Below are positions 33,899 to 47,178 of a stretch of DNA of 64,000 nucleotides, one piece after another. Origin of the DNA: Plenodomus lindquistii (Eukaryota; Ascomycota; Dothideomycetes; Pleosporales; Leptosphaeriaceae); NCBI GenBank assembly GCA_025504975.1, contig JANUWI010000013.1, forward strand, positions 434,001 through 498,000. Reading direction: 5' to 3'. The notes under the pieces are model-generated. The model did not search any database, was not told where the DNA came from, and worked only from the letters and a program-made list of their open reading frames with translations. How positions within the stretch are numbered: the stretch's first letter is position 1; each line of letters opens with the position of its first letter. The translations under genes and the position numbers were made by a program.

Positions 33899-34434
33899 TG
33901 TATCTTCGAAAGTTCATAACATCCAGGAAACGTGGCTAAGAGTAACAGAGACAGGGAAGCAAGAATTGTAAACATGACTCGTAAGCTAGCGAGAAGAACT
34001 TCGAGGCTGCGCCGATAACATTGAGGGAGATCGCTTCTAGGTTCAATCTGCTGCGTCGGTCCTGAAAGCTATGAGGCTCAAAGATTAACATTTGTTTCAG
34101 CAGTTTCGCTGCGCTCGGCGAGGCTTTGGCGACTCGTTGGTCCGGTGAGGCTGCAAAGGCTGAATTCATGAATCATAGAAATGTCAAGACTGACATTTGG
34201 TCAGTTGCCGTAGCGTTGGCGTGGACCGGAATCAATATTGAAATGGTTGTCACCTGCAGACTTGTAGTGATGATCATATCCGTTATCGTCCTAGATGAAC
34301 TTACATTACCGATAATGGAGAAGCGGTCGTCTAAACACATTAGCACTCAATGGCCAATGATTCGCACATACGAACGCAACTCGTTAGATACACATGTTGG
34401 CTCAATATTGTCCACATCTAGACTACTCATCTGA
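33899..34434. pseudogene. Broken, internally inverted duplicate of fig1
   Basis: Two blocks match the neighbouring fig1. The middle part lies inverted on the minus strand at about 34066-33899; it encodes LNVIGAASKFF, compared with LNLIGAASKF in fig1. The C-terminal part lies on the plus strand from about 34089; it encodes NVKTDIWSVAVALAWTG, compared with NVKTSIGSIAVALAWAG. Similarity continues into the 3' flank to about 34434, so a segment, not just a transcript, was duplicated. The N-terminal half and start were not found, and the signature Cys region is missing. No functional product is expected. Confidence 0.75.
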
Positions 34435-35227
34435 CAAGGATACAATAACACAACAATCTCCCCACAGCACATCCGTCAATCTCACATATTCGCTCTTCCC
34501 GGTTTCCAGCAGCCGTTGAGGCAGTGCTAGAGTCCAAACTACGAGCTAGATCCTCTTGGCCCCATCTTCGGACCGAATGGACCCTGTACATCTTGAAAGT
34601 TCGGACCTTGGACGCGGGTAATCCTCGCACGATATTGGTGGACTTGCGCAGTCGTCTCAGTACCGGGATCTATTGAACCCTGAATCCGTTCGGGATCTGG
34701 CATGACCCTGGAGTAACTGGGCCGCAACCGAGGTCTTGGACGCGCGGTGCCAGGGTAGGACTTGTTTCGAAATGGGGCATTCGCGCATTTGTCGGTGAGG
34801 AATGAAGCCCAATGTTGGGAATTTCTTGCATGTCGAGTGACTCGTAGAACGTGTCCAAATTTGACGGGGGTGAAGTGATCAGGCTCAGAAAGCTGCCACG
34901 TAGGGTACACGTGAGTATGGTTGAATAGATCTGCGTAAACTTCAATCCGTGTGTAGGCAGTCACAGGAGCATGAAAGAATATGATGTGCGTAATGATATT
35001 GATTTGATGCCTCCTGATAGAAGCTTGTGCCCTTGGAGTATGCCATGACACGTGTTGATACAGTAGAATTTAGAAAGCGCCGAACGCCTATGCCGCCAAC
35101 TGAACCGCAGCCGACGAAATGGCTATGAGAAACTTGATCCAAACATGATCTTAAAATGAAGACGCTAATCGATGAAGGCGTCACAGACGCCAGATGCTAA
35201 GGTTGATGATAGAATTTGATAGGAACC
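34435..35227. other. Intergenic, no gene recognised
   Basis: Minus-strand frames here (for example 35051-34539) have no recognisable features. Confidence 0.4.
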
Positions 35228-35518
35228 TCATGAGCTGGTGGATGATACGGAGTCGGATGTCGAGGCTCCGCTTCGTCGGCGCGCAGAGTCGGTAGCCGTG
35301 GTGAGCTGACGCTTGGTGTGTTCATGCATGATCCTGCATCTTGTCAACAACTATATCTGCACACAGCAAGCGTATAGTACATACCTCTGATAAGAGTTCA
35401 TGGCCTGCTCCGGGTCATTCAAGTCGAAGCTGTTGGCAAAGTTGTGCTGAGCGGTCATGGGCTCAGAGAAGCCGTCTGAGACGTAGACTTGTTGGCGGTT
35501 GTCGGTCATGGCAGACAT
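35228..35518 (-). CDS. Small conserved fungal protein (79 residues)
   Basis: Two exons: 35518-35385 and 35333-35228, with a 51-nt intron. The protein begins MSAMTDNRQQVYVSDGFSEP and continues NFANSFDLNDPEQAMNSYQR, spliced to IMHEHTKRQLTTAT, then a Ser/Arg-rich tail ending SVSSTSS. The acceptor ending TGCAG was chosen because it keeps the SYQRIMHEHTKRQ segment, which I believe recurs in small fungal proteins; a nearer AG would insert extra residues. It is soluble, without a signal peptide. Function unknown. The upstream in-frame sequence (Ile/Ser-rich) is probably 5' leader. Confidence 0.68.
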
Positions 35519-38500
35519 GTTGATAGTATGTAGTTGAAGTAAAGTATAGGATAGAAGCACTAGGTAGATGCACGAAATGGAGATGGAGATCGAGAGATTG
35601 GTAGTAGATCGAGAGTCTGAATGATTTGGATGAGGAGCCAAAACTGGCAGAAGCGGGGTCTCAGCTATATACCTTTGGGCGTCCTAGACAACACAGCGCC
35701 TAGTCAAAGGCAACGGCCCATCATCACCGCACATTGCAAAAGATCGCCGTGCTGTCGGTGCACAGCAGACCCACCAACACAATCCGCGCGGGCCAAGGGT
35801 GAGGTCAGAGATCTACAGGGTCCTTCCAAGTTTACTCTTAGTCCTGCCCACTCACCTTGGCATTCTAAGAGACCAATCGCAACCTGACGATTTTGGCATC
35901 CTGGTCCGCCGCGGACTCAGGTACTAGGAATCGTGCCTCTGCAGATGATGTCGTCAATGACGGTTCCTGGCTGAGGCGTGGAGCGGCCCTGCTGCAGGAT
36001 TTAGGGGCGTCGGGTGGAACACCTTTCGAGTTGATGAACTGTAGCCACTGACGATGCTGAACGGCGGCCCGCATCTGCTAGTACATACACCTACTTTGCG
36101 ATGCTACTCTGCGATTTCAGTGTCCGTACTGCGTGTACGCCGTGATTGAATACGATAGTTGTAAACAAAGCATTCGCTCTAAGCCGTGTGCAAATTGGAC
36201 GCTGAGAGTTACACTATGACGTGCAAGGCTGGGTCTATTGGATGCGCAACGTCTCTAGTCCAATCTCAAGGGTGAAAGTCCCATTCCACGGTGCGCAGAG
36301 TTCCAGAAAAGCGGATCGTCCTTCAACTTTCCCATCCGCCAGCTAAAGTTGTGTCTCTCACGATGCGCCAATAGACGTCATTTCATCCGAAGCCGGTCAA
36401 GATATGCATAAGCTAGGCTATATACGACTAGTTTGCCGCTCCTAGCGTATGCAGGGCAAAGCCGTTTGCTCATAGCCCCACTTATACCTCACTGGCAACA
36501 ATGTTTTGCTACGCAACGTCAGGTGTGACGATGGCTGTCTACTTCATCGCTCGTCCCGCTCAGCCTCATTATGCAGACTCACCAAAACTACTCGCGGCCG
36601 TGACGAGCTCGACGCCGCGGGGACAGTTGGCTCTGTCTGCCTTGCGATGTCATATCCAACCAGCTCCCACGCACCTGCCGCCTAACAGGCGATCCACAAA
36701 ATCGTAACAACTTGCGCAAGGCAGCGGCCTCAGATTTATCGCTGTGAGAATGTCTAAGCAATATCTGAACAATTGATCATACGTAGTGCTGGCAAGTATC
36801 GATGGAGACGGAAGCCATGCCGACACGCGATTTGCAATCAAACAAAGCTGCGAGCAATACGATGGCCCTGCCCCTACTTTGCGAAGGCGGGTGGCTGGTT
36901 ATCATTGGCTGCTGTCTCATAGTTCTCTCTGCCTCTCTCTTCTCTTTTCAACCGCAGATGACGACCCCAAGAAGTCGATCACACCCTGGAAAACGTACAG
37001 GCATTTATTATGGGTCTGGGGTTTGCACATTGCGATGCTGTCACCCAAATGTCGATGGTCCCACTTGCGCTCGGTCATCACGATACCGCATTACCTGTGC
37101 TTCCATCGCGATGCGACACATTGGAAAAATGGCCCCTTATCGGTTCCTGGTGGACCCGTCAGCAAAGTCCAGACCACGAGCAAACATCCTGAGCAGTGCC
37201 AGCCGCTCTGTTCATAATCGACAAAGGTGTGAGGGTCGTCATTGTGCTTTGTTGATCATTTGCACAATGACGATTTTTGCCACTTTCCCCATCACCGCTT
37301 CCCGGAAGCCACTCCACTCCGTGACAGCGTGCCAGCAAATCACCACCATTCACCCACAACGTATGCAAGACATCCGCAAAACGCTCGTTCATACCCTTAT
37401 GTGGACTTTCCATGTTCACTGTGGAGGCCACCCACCACCAACACTGGGTCCAACTTTTGTGGAATCCCTGTAGAGTACGGGGCAAGGTTGAATTCGGCAT
37501 GTTGCCTTGTTTGCAAATTACGACACGGACATGACACGCGAAATCTAATCACTAAATTCTGACAGACCTGCAGAAGTTCCTTGTGCGAACCATCGACTGG
37601 AATGCTGTCATGCAGGAGGAACATGCACCCTCGAGGAGACTGACATCATACGTCTGCACACACCACTCCCTGACAGTGCAAAAATAGCCCGAACACCGCT
37701 TTTGTGCCTTTGCGCAAGGAGCTCCTTCGTCATCAGGCGAGCTATCCGCCCGCAACGTCGTCTCGCTTCGCACAACCCTACCGAGCGCCCTACCCCTAGA
37801 CGTCACACAACGGTCTCGTATATTGCCGCTGCCACATGACACTATGATCGCCAAAGCAGCTACGTTGTGTTTGAGTTGGTGCAGCCTTTGAGGTTGGCTG
37901 AGTAGTGAGACAGGGTAGGCCAGCAGCAATCCTTGGCTGTCTGAGAGCTCATGGCGTGCACTTCTTAACATACTCTACACCTTCCCACCTATGCTTTCTT
38001 GGGCCCTGATACGGAGAACGAACGGACAGCGAACATGCGACCATTGCTCGCGGATCATCCCAGATGACTAGTCGACCGTCACAAGCCATGCTTGTTACGT
38101 CTTGAACTGCACCGGCCAACAACCCTGAGCACTACTTACCCTCCCACCCCCACAAGAAATTCGCTTCAACCTCATCCGCCACTCTGGATCCCAACCTCAA
38201 CACCGTAAAGTAGATGTAGTCGACCAGCGCACCATCTCCCACGGAGCGTGCTTCGTCCATCCAACCCACCCAAAACCGCCACCGGCCACCGAGCCCATCC
38301 AGTCAAGCCGCCCACTTTAGGACCATTTTAGGCTACGATGAAGATCCGGGTGGTAAGAAGCCTCGTATCGCCGATGTTTCTTATGACCCCTCCCCCCCCT
38401 GTCTACTACGGGGTTCGAGCCAGTGGTTCGACTCTACTCTACAGTGGGAATCGGATCCACGTAGACGCGGATCCAAAAGATGGGGCGGATGGATATGACA

Positions 38501-39566
38501 TTGGAGCTGTACTAATGTTTCAGGGTACAAATGGGGAAGTAGTCTAGTCTATGCGAGGTGAGGTGATGGTATTGTGATGATTGTGTGCTGCGTGAGAAGG
38601 GAAGTCAGGTATAGTCAGTCTTGTCTGTCAGCGTGCCTACATCATCTTCATGAACCGGGCGGGGATTGTGTTCTTCCGTAATCACGATGAGGTTTTGGTA
38701 CTTCGCGTTGACTTGCAAGACGCAGTAATACAACGTGTATGTGCGTGGCGCATAAATACCAACACATGAGAAATACATCATCAACCATCAAACCTCCGCG
38801 GACCAACTTTTCATCGGCACAAATCGCCGATCCACTGTACTGCACATATAATGGACCTTAGCACCTGATCGTGGCTCGGTGGTATACGTTACCGAAATCC
38901 TGTACCAATCCAAACCAGTACGAGTAGTCTAGTCTCGACTTTACTACATTGACGTCGCTACACTCACTGTGCAAGTACACTACCCCTTATCCTTTCCTTT
39001 GCCTTGCTCAGAGTAATCCACACCTACAAACATCGTCATCCATTACATCGCTGTATACCCTCCTCTCCTCTACTCTACTCTAGAAGTATGCAAGCAAGCA
39101 AGCAAACATTACAAAACACGATATCATCACCGTAGGATGTACAGCCTGAATATTTTATTTTTTTAAAAAAAAACAGTGATTTGCTGTGCTTGTTGCTTAT
39201 GTTTCAAGTCCCAACTTACTTTTTGACATGTGTCTGGCATGTTCGCGAGTCTGGTTTCTTGGGTTGAAGACTCATGTTTATGAATTGGCTTTGGCTTTGC
39301 GGGCTGGGAATCACAGTGTTTATGGCGATAAGGGTGGAGATTTGTGTACTGTATGATGGAGATGAGGATACGACGTTTCAAAAAATACTACGGTGAGAAG
39401 AAAGTAAATTTCATGGCTCAGACTAAGATTGTTGTTGTTGGAAAGTCGTATTTGTCTTTTGTGAATTCAATGCGTGTTGTACCATGCATTCCGAATTCAA
39501 TTGGACCAACAAGTCCATCACTCTCCCAAATCCAATTTCCCGACATTTCATCCACTACCCAAGGCC
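35519..39566. other. 4-kb interval without a convincing gene
   Basis: The longest plus-strand ATG frame (36802-37473, 223 codons) has one hydrophobic segment (WLVIIGCCLIVLSASLF) and no family resemblance. Other frames at 38338-38547 and 36501-36707 are shorter. No transposon domains or tRNA were recognised. Short CAAG and AT-rich runs occur at 39080-39175. It may hold unrecognised genes or decayed sequence. Confidence 0.4.
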
Positions 39567-40413
39567 TCAAACGACCTTCCTCCTAGGCTGCTCCCCACCA
39601 ACCTCCAACCGATACCCCTCCGCCCCCTTCTCAGTCTCCAAATCCTTCTTCTTCGCCGCCTTGGCCCCAACCTCTGGAAAAACAAAGCCCTCGCTCCTCC
39701 CCCCCTCCAGTCCTCTCCACGCGCCAAACTTCTCCCAATTAGTCCACGTCAACGCCCCGACCCACGGCTGAACATTCCACCCCAATTCCAACACGACATC
39801 CGTTCTATTGCCCAACTTGCCGCTGATATCCGTGATTTGGTATTTGGGGCGTTGGTTGACGAGATGCAGTTCGCCAATGGGGTATGGGGATTCGGCTTTT
39901 TGTTTTGCGGCGGCCATTGCTTTTTTAGACTTTTTGGGGAGCTTGGTGCCCTTGGGGGAGGGGTGGATGTAGTGGTTTGTGTGCCAGGGCGCGGATTCGG
40001 AGGCGATGATTGCGTCCCAGATGATTGCTTCGGAGGGGGGAGACGAGGGGGAGAGCGAGGGGTAGACGGCTTTGAGGTAGAGGAAGACCTGTTTGGTGTT
40101 CCAGGAGAAGAGGGTTGTTAGATCTGTGGGTTGTGTGTTAGCGTACAAACGTATGGTATATAGAGAGCCCTGAGTCGGAAAGTGGTGGGAACATACCAGC
40201 ATCCAAGTCGAACCGGATGTGCGCATACTCTTCCCTCTTACTGCTGTAGTAGTGCGGCCGGCCCCTTACAACCTGCACATTGCGCAGCTGTATGCTTGCA
40301 CTTGGCGTCTGTGGTGTCACGAAACTGCTGAGTGCAATCATCGCTGCGACACTGAAGGCTACCGTGGTGAAGAAGCCAAAGACATTCTGCAGCCGCACGA
40401 GCGCCGAGTGCAT
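39567..40413 (-). CDS. spc3: Signal peptidase complex subunit Spc3 (SPC22/23)
   Basis: Two exons: 40413-40197 and 40123-39567, giving 257 residues. The N-terminal membrane anchor (NVFGFFTTVAFSVAAMIALSSF) is followed by lumenal motifs QLRNVQVVRGRPHYYSSKRE and EYAHIRFDLDADLTTLFSWNTKQVF. Then come IIWDAII, KYQITDISGKLGNRTDVVLEL and WNVQPWVGALTW. All are typical of Spc3, an essential ER signal peptidase subunit. The middle insert (HPSPKGTKLPKKSKKAM) and the Lys-rich tail are longer than in yeast. Third-position composition switches sharply from C to G partway through exon 2. Confidence 0.92.
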
Positions 40414-40781
40414 CGTGGGTGGGTGTAGTGCGCGGTAGGCGCGAGACAAGGCGAAGGAGAGACGGGTGAGGTGAGGAGTGGATGTTTGTGTAATGGGCGT
40501 GGAGAGCAACAGCAATTGTTCCGTGTTGACGCTGGTCCTAACACGTTTCTAGAGCTGCGCGGAGATCGGACCTCAGCCCTATAGGGTGCGCCAGGGTCCA
40601 GGCTTGGCATTCACAGGTACTAAAAGGCATCACCAATGGTTGAACGCATCACACGGATACTTGAAGAGCTACTATAGCATCGTGATTAAGTATGGATTGA
40701 CACTTCGACAATTCTGCCTGTCTTCATGCCATACGTTGCTCATCATCAGAACCACACACATGGATAGCCAAACTGCAAACT
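40414..40781. other. Intergenic between xrn1 3' end and spc3 promoter
   Basis: Short interval holding the xrn1 3' flank and the spc3 promoter. Nothing specific was seen. Confidence 0.5.
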
Positions 40782-43700
40782 CTACTCGGCAGCGGGCTGT
40801 CCACCTCCTCTCGGTCCACCACGTCCGCGGAACCCTCCACGACCGCGACCTCGTCCTCTTCCACCTCGATTGCCATCCAAATTAGCCGGCGGCGGAACAT
40901 TCGAGTAGTTCTTCGGCTGGAAGTTGGGGTTGTTGGGCACAACACCTTCCGTAGGATCAGTGTTGTCTATTGTCGTGAAGCCACCGCGGTTGGCCTTGGG
41001 TCCTCCACGACCGCGCGGCACAAAGTCTGAGCTGCCGCCACGAAGATTTCCGCGGGGGTTGTGGGGTGCGCCATTGGCGTTACCGCGAGGCGCGAACCCT
41101 CCACGACCACCACGAGGAGGTCCGCCGCGAATTGGAATCGTCTGTTGGCCACCTTGCTGGGGCGCTCCGTTCTGACGCGGAGCCATACCACCGCCGCGGC
41201 CACCAGCACCGCCGAACGCTCCGCGGTAGGAGCCCTGAAGAGGCGGTGGAGCACTCGCAGGTACGAGCTGAGGACCACCAGGAGCACCGTAGCGAGGGAT
41301 GTTGTAGGATTGGGGAGCCTGCTGAGGGGCTCGGGCAGCGGCCGCACCCGACAAGGAAACGACCTGCGGGTCAGTCACGTTGACAACGGCCGTGGCTGGA
41401 ACAGTGGATCCTCGGAAAGGCGAGCAACGATCGCCGAGCGAAGTGCCACTCATGAAGGTGGCATCGAAAACAATGTCAAGAAGCAGAACACGTGCAGTCC
41501 TGGTCTTGCCAACAACAGTGCCAGACGAGCCAATGGGCACCCTTCCAGAATCCTGGACGTACACAATGCGGTCACCAATGGTGAAGTTCTGGTGACCCAA
41601 ACGCTGCTCTGCGTCTGAAGGCTTGAGCAAGGCAACGCGTGGAACCTTGGAGACCTTCTTCGGTTCCACATCCTGGGTAAGCGCGAAGTTGGCATCAGCA
41701 GCTTGCTCGATCAGCTTGACCGTATCAGAGTCGAGCTGCTCGGCATCTAATGGAACCTTCTCAAAGTTCTTGGTCTGAACCTCCTTCAGCCAAGCTCCAA
41801 TCTCCTTGACCTTCTGCTTCGCCACCTCTTGAGGATAGAAATCGGTATCCTCCCAGCCATCGCCCGTGGGGTTGTTGATGATGGCGGCGATGAACTCGGG
41901 GAACTTGATCATGTACTGAGCCAGCAGATCCATAGCTTTCTGGCTGTATTCCCAACCGTTCTGGGACTTGCGAGAGTAGCCCAAAACCTTGAGCTTCTTG
42001 GCTTCAAATTTAAGGTTGAGACCAAGGTTCAACTTGAGACCGCTCGAGTTGACGTTGAACGATGAGGTCAACTTGGACAGCGCCAGCGGTGGCATGTTGA
42101 GCTGTCGAGCAACGACATACGAAGGGATGTATGGCGTCGCTCTCTCAGCCTTCCTCACAACGTCACGACCAAAGTCGCGCTCTGGCTTCTTCAACTTGGC
42201 CACTATGATATTAGCCTTGCCGTCTGCATGGCCAGTAACCTGCAGTGGGCGTCCGTACGCATAGTCTCCGAGGTAAAAGGCTCGAGCGCCTTCAGGAAAC
42301 TCCTCCTCGATTGGTAGAGCCTCGCGCTCCAAGAAACGTGGGTCAGCACTGACAACCTCGTCGACGATCGTCTGGGTCGCATAGTCACTTTGCAATCCTG
42401 GGACGGCTCCATATTCCTTGATGGTCGCCCCGTCATCGGTCTTCTTGAGACCCTTGAGCATTTCTACGTGCACAAGGGACTCGACTTCACCAATGTTGAT
42501 ACCGAGGCGTTTGCTGTAGTTGTTCTCGATACGGTTGGCAGTCTTCTTCCAGTTTGAAATGCCCTGGGGGTCGTGGGGGATCGCGACTGGTACGGAGGGG
42601 CCGCTTTCCGGGAGCACATAGTCAAAGAGCTCGTCCGATACTTTGACAACCTTAGCTTCGTGGAGGAAAGGATAGCCAACATGGACCGCCTTTCCAAGCT
42701 TCTCCTTGGCATGTGCAATGGGCTGACGCGGCGCTGTATCGAGCAAAGTGACCACCATACTCTCGTTTCGACTGTCTTGCTGGAATACATTGACACCGGC
42801 AAACTCGAGCTTGCCGTGGAAGGGCAAGACCTTCAAGCTGGGGAAACCGGCAAGTGCGTCTGCGCCTAGCTTTACGCCATCCATGAGACCAATGTAGTAT
42901 TCCAACCCATCCATTGTAGGGAGATCGAATATGTTCTCAACACACTTGCAGTGCGGGAGATCTGGGAAGACACCGGGTAACGATGAGGGGTAGATGAAAT
43001 CCAAGTCCCGCACGTAAGTAAACTTCAACGATACTCCAAATCCGTTGCGAGACTTCTCATCCGCAGTAAGATTGTGTTCCTTGGTAGCCATGGCGGTCAG
43101 CAAGCGATCCTCCTGGATGAAGGGAATCTTGACGACAGCCTCCCAGTCTTGCTTCTTGCCATTCATGTCCAGAGTGAAGTCACGCGGGTAGAAGTCGATG
43201 ATAGGTGAATCCTCGCTGGTCATGAGGGGGTGGTAAGCCTCAGGCACGATCTTCTTACTGCGATCCGGCAAGACACCCATCAATTGCTGGAAAGGCTTGA
43301 AGGGTTGTCCGAGCTTGAAGTTGATGTCAGCCTTCAGGCCTCGCTTGACATCAGAAATCATGGGCGAGTAGTGGTAGCCATAGTACCAAGGCCACGAAGC
43401 AACTCCGCGGTAGTAGTAGTAGAGGACCCATTGCAGACCCTGAACATAGTTCTCAGTCAACTTTCGCAATTCCTCCTCGTTGCTGCGGTCCCAGTCGAAC
43501 TTGCTCTTGTAATAGTCGTTCTTCCAGGCATCGAACTTTTCGTCGTATTTCTTTTGCATTTCTGCTTGAGCCTCGTCGGGCGAAATGTCGACGATCTTGG
43601 CTTGATCGTACTTTTGTACAACGCGTACAATAGCCTTTGTTGATTCATCGTCCATCTCTTCTTCCTCGTCATCTTCGGCGTCCTCGACTAGCTTGGGTGG

Positions 43701-45106
43701 TGTCGTGATTTGGAGGTGTCGTTCACCTTCATCGTTGCTGACTGTCTTCCACGGCAGATGAAGCTTGTCTGCAAGCTCCTGCACAAACTTGCGGTTTTCT
43801 GCATTCAACGAGACGGGGAGATCTAGAGGAGCCTGCTCCTTCTTTTGCAGATAATCCCCTAGCCAGCTCTTCACCTTGGAGAAGAGCTCCTTTTGTTGGG
43901 TTGACATGACAACTGTGCCTCGTTTCGCAGTCTTGACCATTACATCCTCTTTGCCCAGACGCTTGCCCTTGAACCAAGAAGCATCCGCGTTCTCCGATTC
44001 GAAATGGCGGTACTCAATCTGAGAGAGCTCGTCAAGCAACAGAGCCAGACGCTCCATGTTAATGACACCCTCTTCGTTGATGTACCCTTTACCCTTGGGT
44101 AGTACTGTCTTGTAGACATTGAACATGAGAGCTAAAGCGCCCTCGTTGATATGTAGATGCGGAAGATTGGGAAGGAAATCGTTGCCAACAAAGAAAGCCA
44201 TTAGTATGAAATCATCAATAACTCGCTCCATGTCAAATGGGAAGCTGAGAGCGCCAGGCTCTTCCAATTCTTGAAACTCCAGCTCTAAATATTCTCGAAC
44301 GATGCAGAGATGCATGAGGTAGAAATTTTGATGCTCCAGCTCCTTGGATTTGGTCTGGCTCTGGCGACCAAAAGTAACCTCTTCACGCAGCAAGCTAAAG
44401 TGAGGGTCGTGACTGAGCAGACCCAACATGATGAGATCGGCATCGAGACCGTACAGACAGTGACGGCGGTTGGGGTCGTAGTCTGGCTGTGCCTTTGCCT
44501 GGCGGATGTACTCCATGATCTTGTGCTCGCCTTCTCCGGGGACTTCATGACCAGACAGCACGACTTCCACGCCCTGCCAGTCGAGATCCTCGGAGATCTT
44601 CTTGTTAATGAAGTACTTGAGCTGCTGAGTCAGCTTCGCCATGAAGGCAGTACCTGGGGTGATGCAGTTGCTGTCAAAAGCTTCCTCGGTGGGCATTTCA
44701 ACGCCTTCACGAATAGCCTTTTCCCGAGCCTTTTCAGTATCGAGAGCAGTACGGAAGCGACGAGCACGCTGCTGGTTCATCTTGGCGCGCGGGGCAACGC
44801 CGTCGATGGCCATGAAGATGAGCTGCTTGGGCTTGATCTTGCCAAACAAATGCTCAATGTAGTTGAAGATGGAAATGAACATCTTGTCCTCCGACTTGCG
44901 AGCCGTGACGCTGTCGGAGTCGTTGTGCGTGCAATTGTGGATGATGCCGTTCATATCGAGCTGTCATGGTCAGTTGTGGATCTTGCGGCATGGACAGAGC
45001 TACTTACGTAGAGACAATCAAACTCGGGAATGCGGTTCTCGGCAATGAGTTGCGAAATGCCCGGATACCTTTCGGACATCCATCGAAAGAACTTGGGGAC
45101 ACCCAT
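40782..45106 (-). CDS. xrn1: 5'-3' exoribonuclease Xrn1
   Basis: Exons 45106-45008 and 44960-40782 give 1425 residues, within the range of fungal Xrn1 proteins. The N-terminus MGVPKFFRWMSERYPGISQL is the Xrn1 form rather than the nuclear Rat1 form. The 47-nt intron joins EFDCLY to LDMNGIIHNCTHND. Catalytic-domain landmarks are FMAIDGVAPRAKMNQQRARR, GHEVPGEGEHKIMEYIR, CLYGLDADLIMLGL and AFFVGNDFLPNLPHL. The D1-D4/SH3-like region follows (FTIGDRIVYVQDSGRVPIG). The last about 150 residues are Gly/Arg/Pro-rich with many RGG units, a likely RNA- or protein-binding tail. It degrades decapped mRNA in the cytoplasm. It shares a 420-bp divergent promoter with hat2. Confidence 0.95.
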
Positions 45107-45526
45107 GGCTGCGGTTGCTTCGTGGCGATAGTCGTAGGAATATAAGGTGTGAATGAGGTGGCGGCGGGGGTGCAAGACTGGTCGCTAACACGCAGGAGAG
45201 GTGGAGGAGTGTCGCAGAGAGGAGGCGCACAAGGCGCGGGGAGAGGTGAGGGCGGTAAAAGAGCTGAGGGGAGGTGGTTCTCGACGCTGAGGCCTTCAAA
45301 GAGCAGAAGAGTGGTGGCAGACGCAATGGATATATTGCGGCCATGCCAAGGCGCTAGCTAGGACGATCGGTGGTGTTCCGAACGCGACCAACATGAGAGC
45401 GCGTCGAGCTCCACTCCGCACTTTCGCATGCACAAGACCCTGCCAACCACGCCCACGCCTACGCTTCACACTTTGTCTGTTTATTTATTCTCGCAGTCAC
45501 TACACAGGAACACGCATCAAACACCA
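45107..45526. promoter_or_regulatory. Bidirectional promoter of xrn1 and hat2
   Basis: Only 420 bp separate the two divergent start codons, so both promoters must lie here. No canonical TATA element was recognised. Co-regulation of the pair is plausible but unproven. Confidence 0.6.
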
Positions 45527-47178
45527 TGGACGAGACTATGAGCGGTAAGATTTATCCATGATTATCATCTATGCGCCTTGGCAAACCCCTCCACTGGCAA
45601 GCTTGGTGCGATTCACAGCGTGTCATACTGGCCAGCAAAGCATGCGCTGACCCATACAACTCTACGCGCTTGCGCATAGCATACGTGGCTTCATTGGCTC
45701 ATTGGCTGGCAATCGTGATGAAGAGCTGACAATATTTCGTACAGACGCCGTGGACCCTCGCGAGATGGAAGACCAAGAGCAGGTTGAGCACAAGATCATC
45801 AACGAGGAATACAAGATCTGGAAAAAGAACAGCGTCTTCCTCTATGATGTTCTCTACGGTCGCGCCCTCGAATGGCCTACGCTCACAACGCAATGGCTGC
45901 CAGACAAGAAGCCGTGAGTTGTTCACTGAACATGCTCGTACTATGCGCTCACACAACACAGGGTTGAAGGCACCAACATGAGCCAGCACCGCGTCATCCT
46001 CGGCACCCACACTTCGGCACAGGCGCAAAACTACCTGCAAATCGCCCACTGCGAGATACCCGATTTCCGCGTCCCAGACTTGTCAGAGCTCAACGAGGAG
46101 CGGGGAGAAGTTGGCGGCCACGGCAATGCTAAACGGCCCTTTGACTTTAAGATTGTGCAGAAGATCAACCATCCGGGCGAGGTCAACAAGGCGCGCTACC
46201 AGCCTCAAAACCCCGACATCATTGCTTCACTCTGTGTGGACGGCAAAGTGCTCATCTTCGACCGGACGAAGCACCCCCTACAACCCAAGGGCGATGCCAT
46301 CCAATTCGAAGCCGAGCTCGTAGGACACAGTCAGGAAGGCTTCGGACTCAGCTGGAGCCCGCTACGGGAAGGACACCTCGTGACCGGTAATGAAGACACC
46401 ACAGTCAAAACCTGGGACTTGCAGACTGGCTTCTCCAAGGGCAACAAGACCATCAGCCCCACGGCAACCTACACCGTTCACAGCGCCACCGTAAATGACG
46501 TCCAATACCACCCAATCCACGACTTCCTCATCGGCACCGCCTCCGACGACCTCACCTGGCAAATCCTCGACACGCGCATGGAATCTCACAAGAAGGCACT
46601 CTACCGCAAAGAAGCCCACGAGGACGCTGTGAACTGCGTATCCTTCCACCCCGAATTCGAAATGACCATGGCATCTGGCTCTGCCGACAAGACAGTTGGT
46701 ATCTGGGATCTCCGCAACTTCAACAAGAAGCTCCACAGTCTCCAAGGCCACCGCGGCGACGTCATTGGTCTGCAATGGCATCCGCAAGATAGCGCAATCC
46801 TCGCAAGTTCGAGTTATGATCGTCGAATCTGCATGTGGGATCTCAGCAAGATTGGCGACGAGCAGACGGAAGAAGAGGCCGAAGACGGACCACCTGAGCT
46901 GTACGTTTTCCTCACCCCCCATCTCATCACGCCCAACACATCACGTCATTAGACGGAACAGTAAAACAAAACAATCAAGACATAGCAACTGACACGACCA
47001 CAGACTCTTCATGCACGGCGGCTTCACAAACCGCATCTGCGACTTTGACTGGAACAAAAACGACCCCTGGGTCATGATGGGCGCCGCAGAAGACAACCAA
47101 CTCCAAATCTTCCGCCCAAGCCGCAAACTCGTCGAGCCCCTCAAGAAAACTGTAAACCATGGAGAAGTCTCGGATTGA
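45527..47178 (+). CDS. hat2: Hat2/RbAp46-48-type WD40 protein
   Basis: Four exons: 45527-45545, 45745-45913, 45962-46900 and 47004-47178, giving 433 residues. The first exon is 19 nt (MDETMS plus one base) and is followed by a 199-nt intron. The N-terminal helix EEYKIWKKNSVFLYDVLY and EWPTLTTQWLPD are the histone-binding signature of Msi1/RbAp48 proteins. Seven WD-type blades follow, including LVTGNEDTTVKTWDLQTG and MASGSADKTVGIWDLRN. The end (WMMGAAEDNQLQIFRP-like block and PSRKL) completes the propeller. It is a subunit of the type B histone acetyltransferase with Hat1. Other RbAp48 family roles (chromatin assembly) cannot be excluded. Confidence 0.93.

Noticed and set aside
36802..37473. 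223-codon plus-strand ATG frame
   Set aside because: It has one hydrophobic stretch but otherwise random-looking composition, no family resemblance, and overlapping frames of similar quality. Not enough to call.
39474..40121. Long plus-strand frame rich in Phe, Gly and Cys
   Set aside because: It is antisense to spc3 and is produced by the strong third-position composition bias there.
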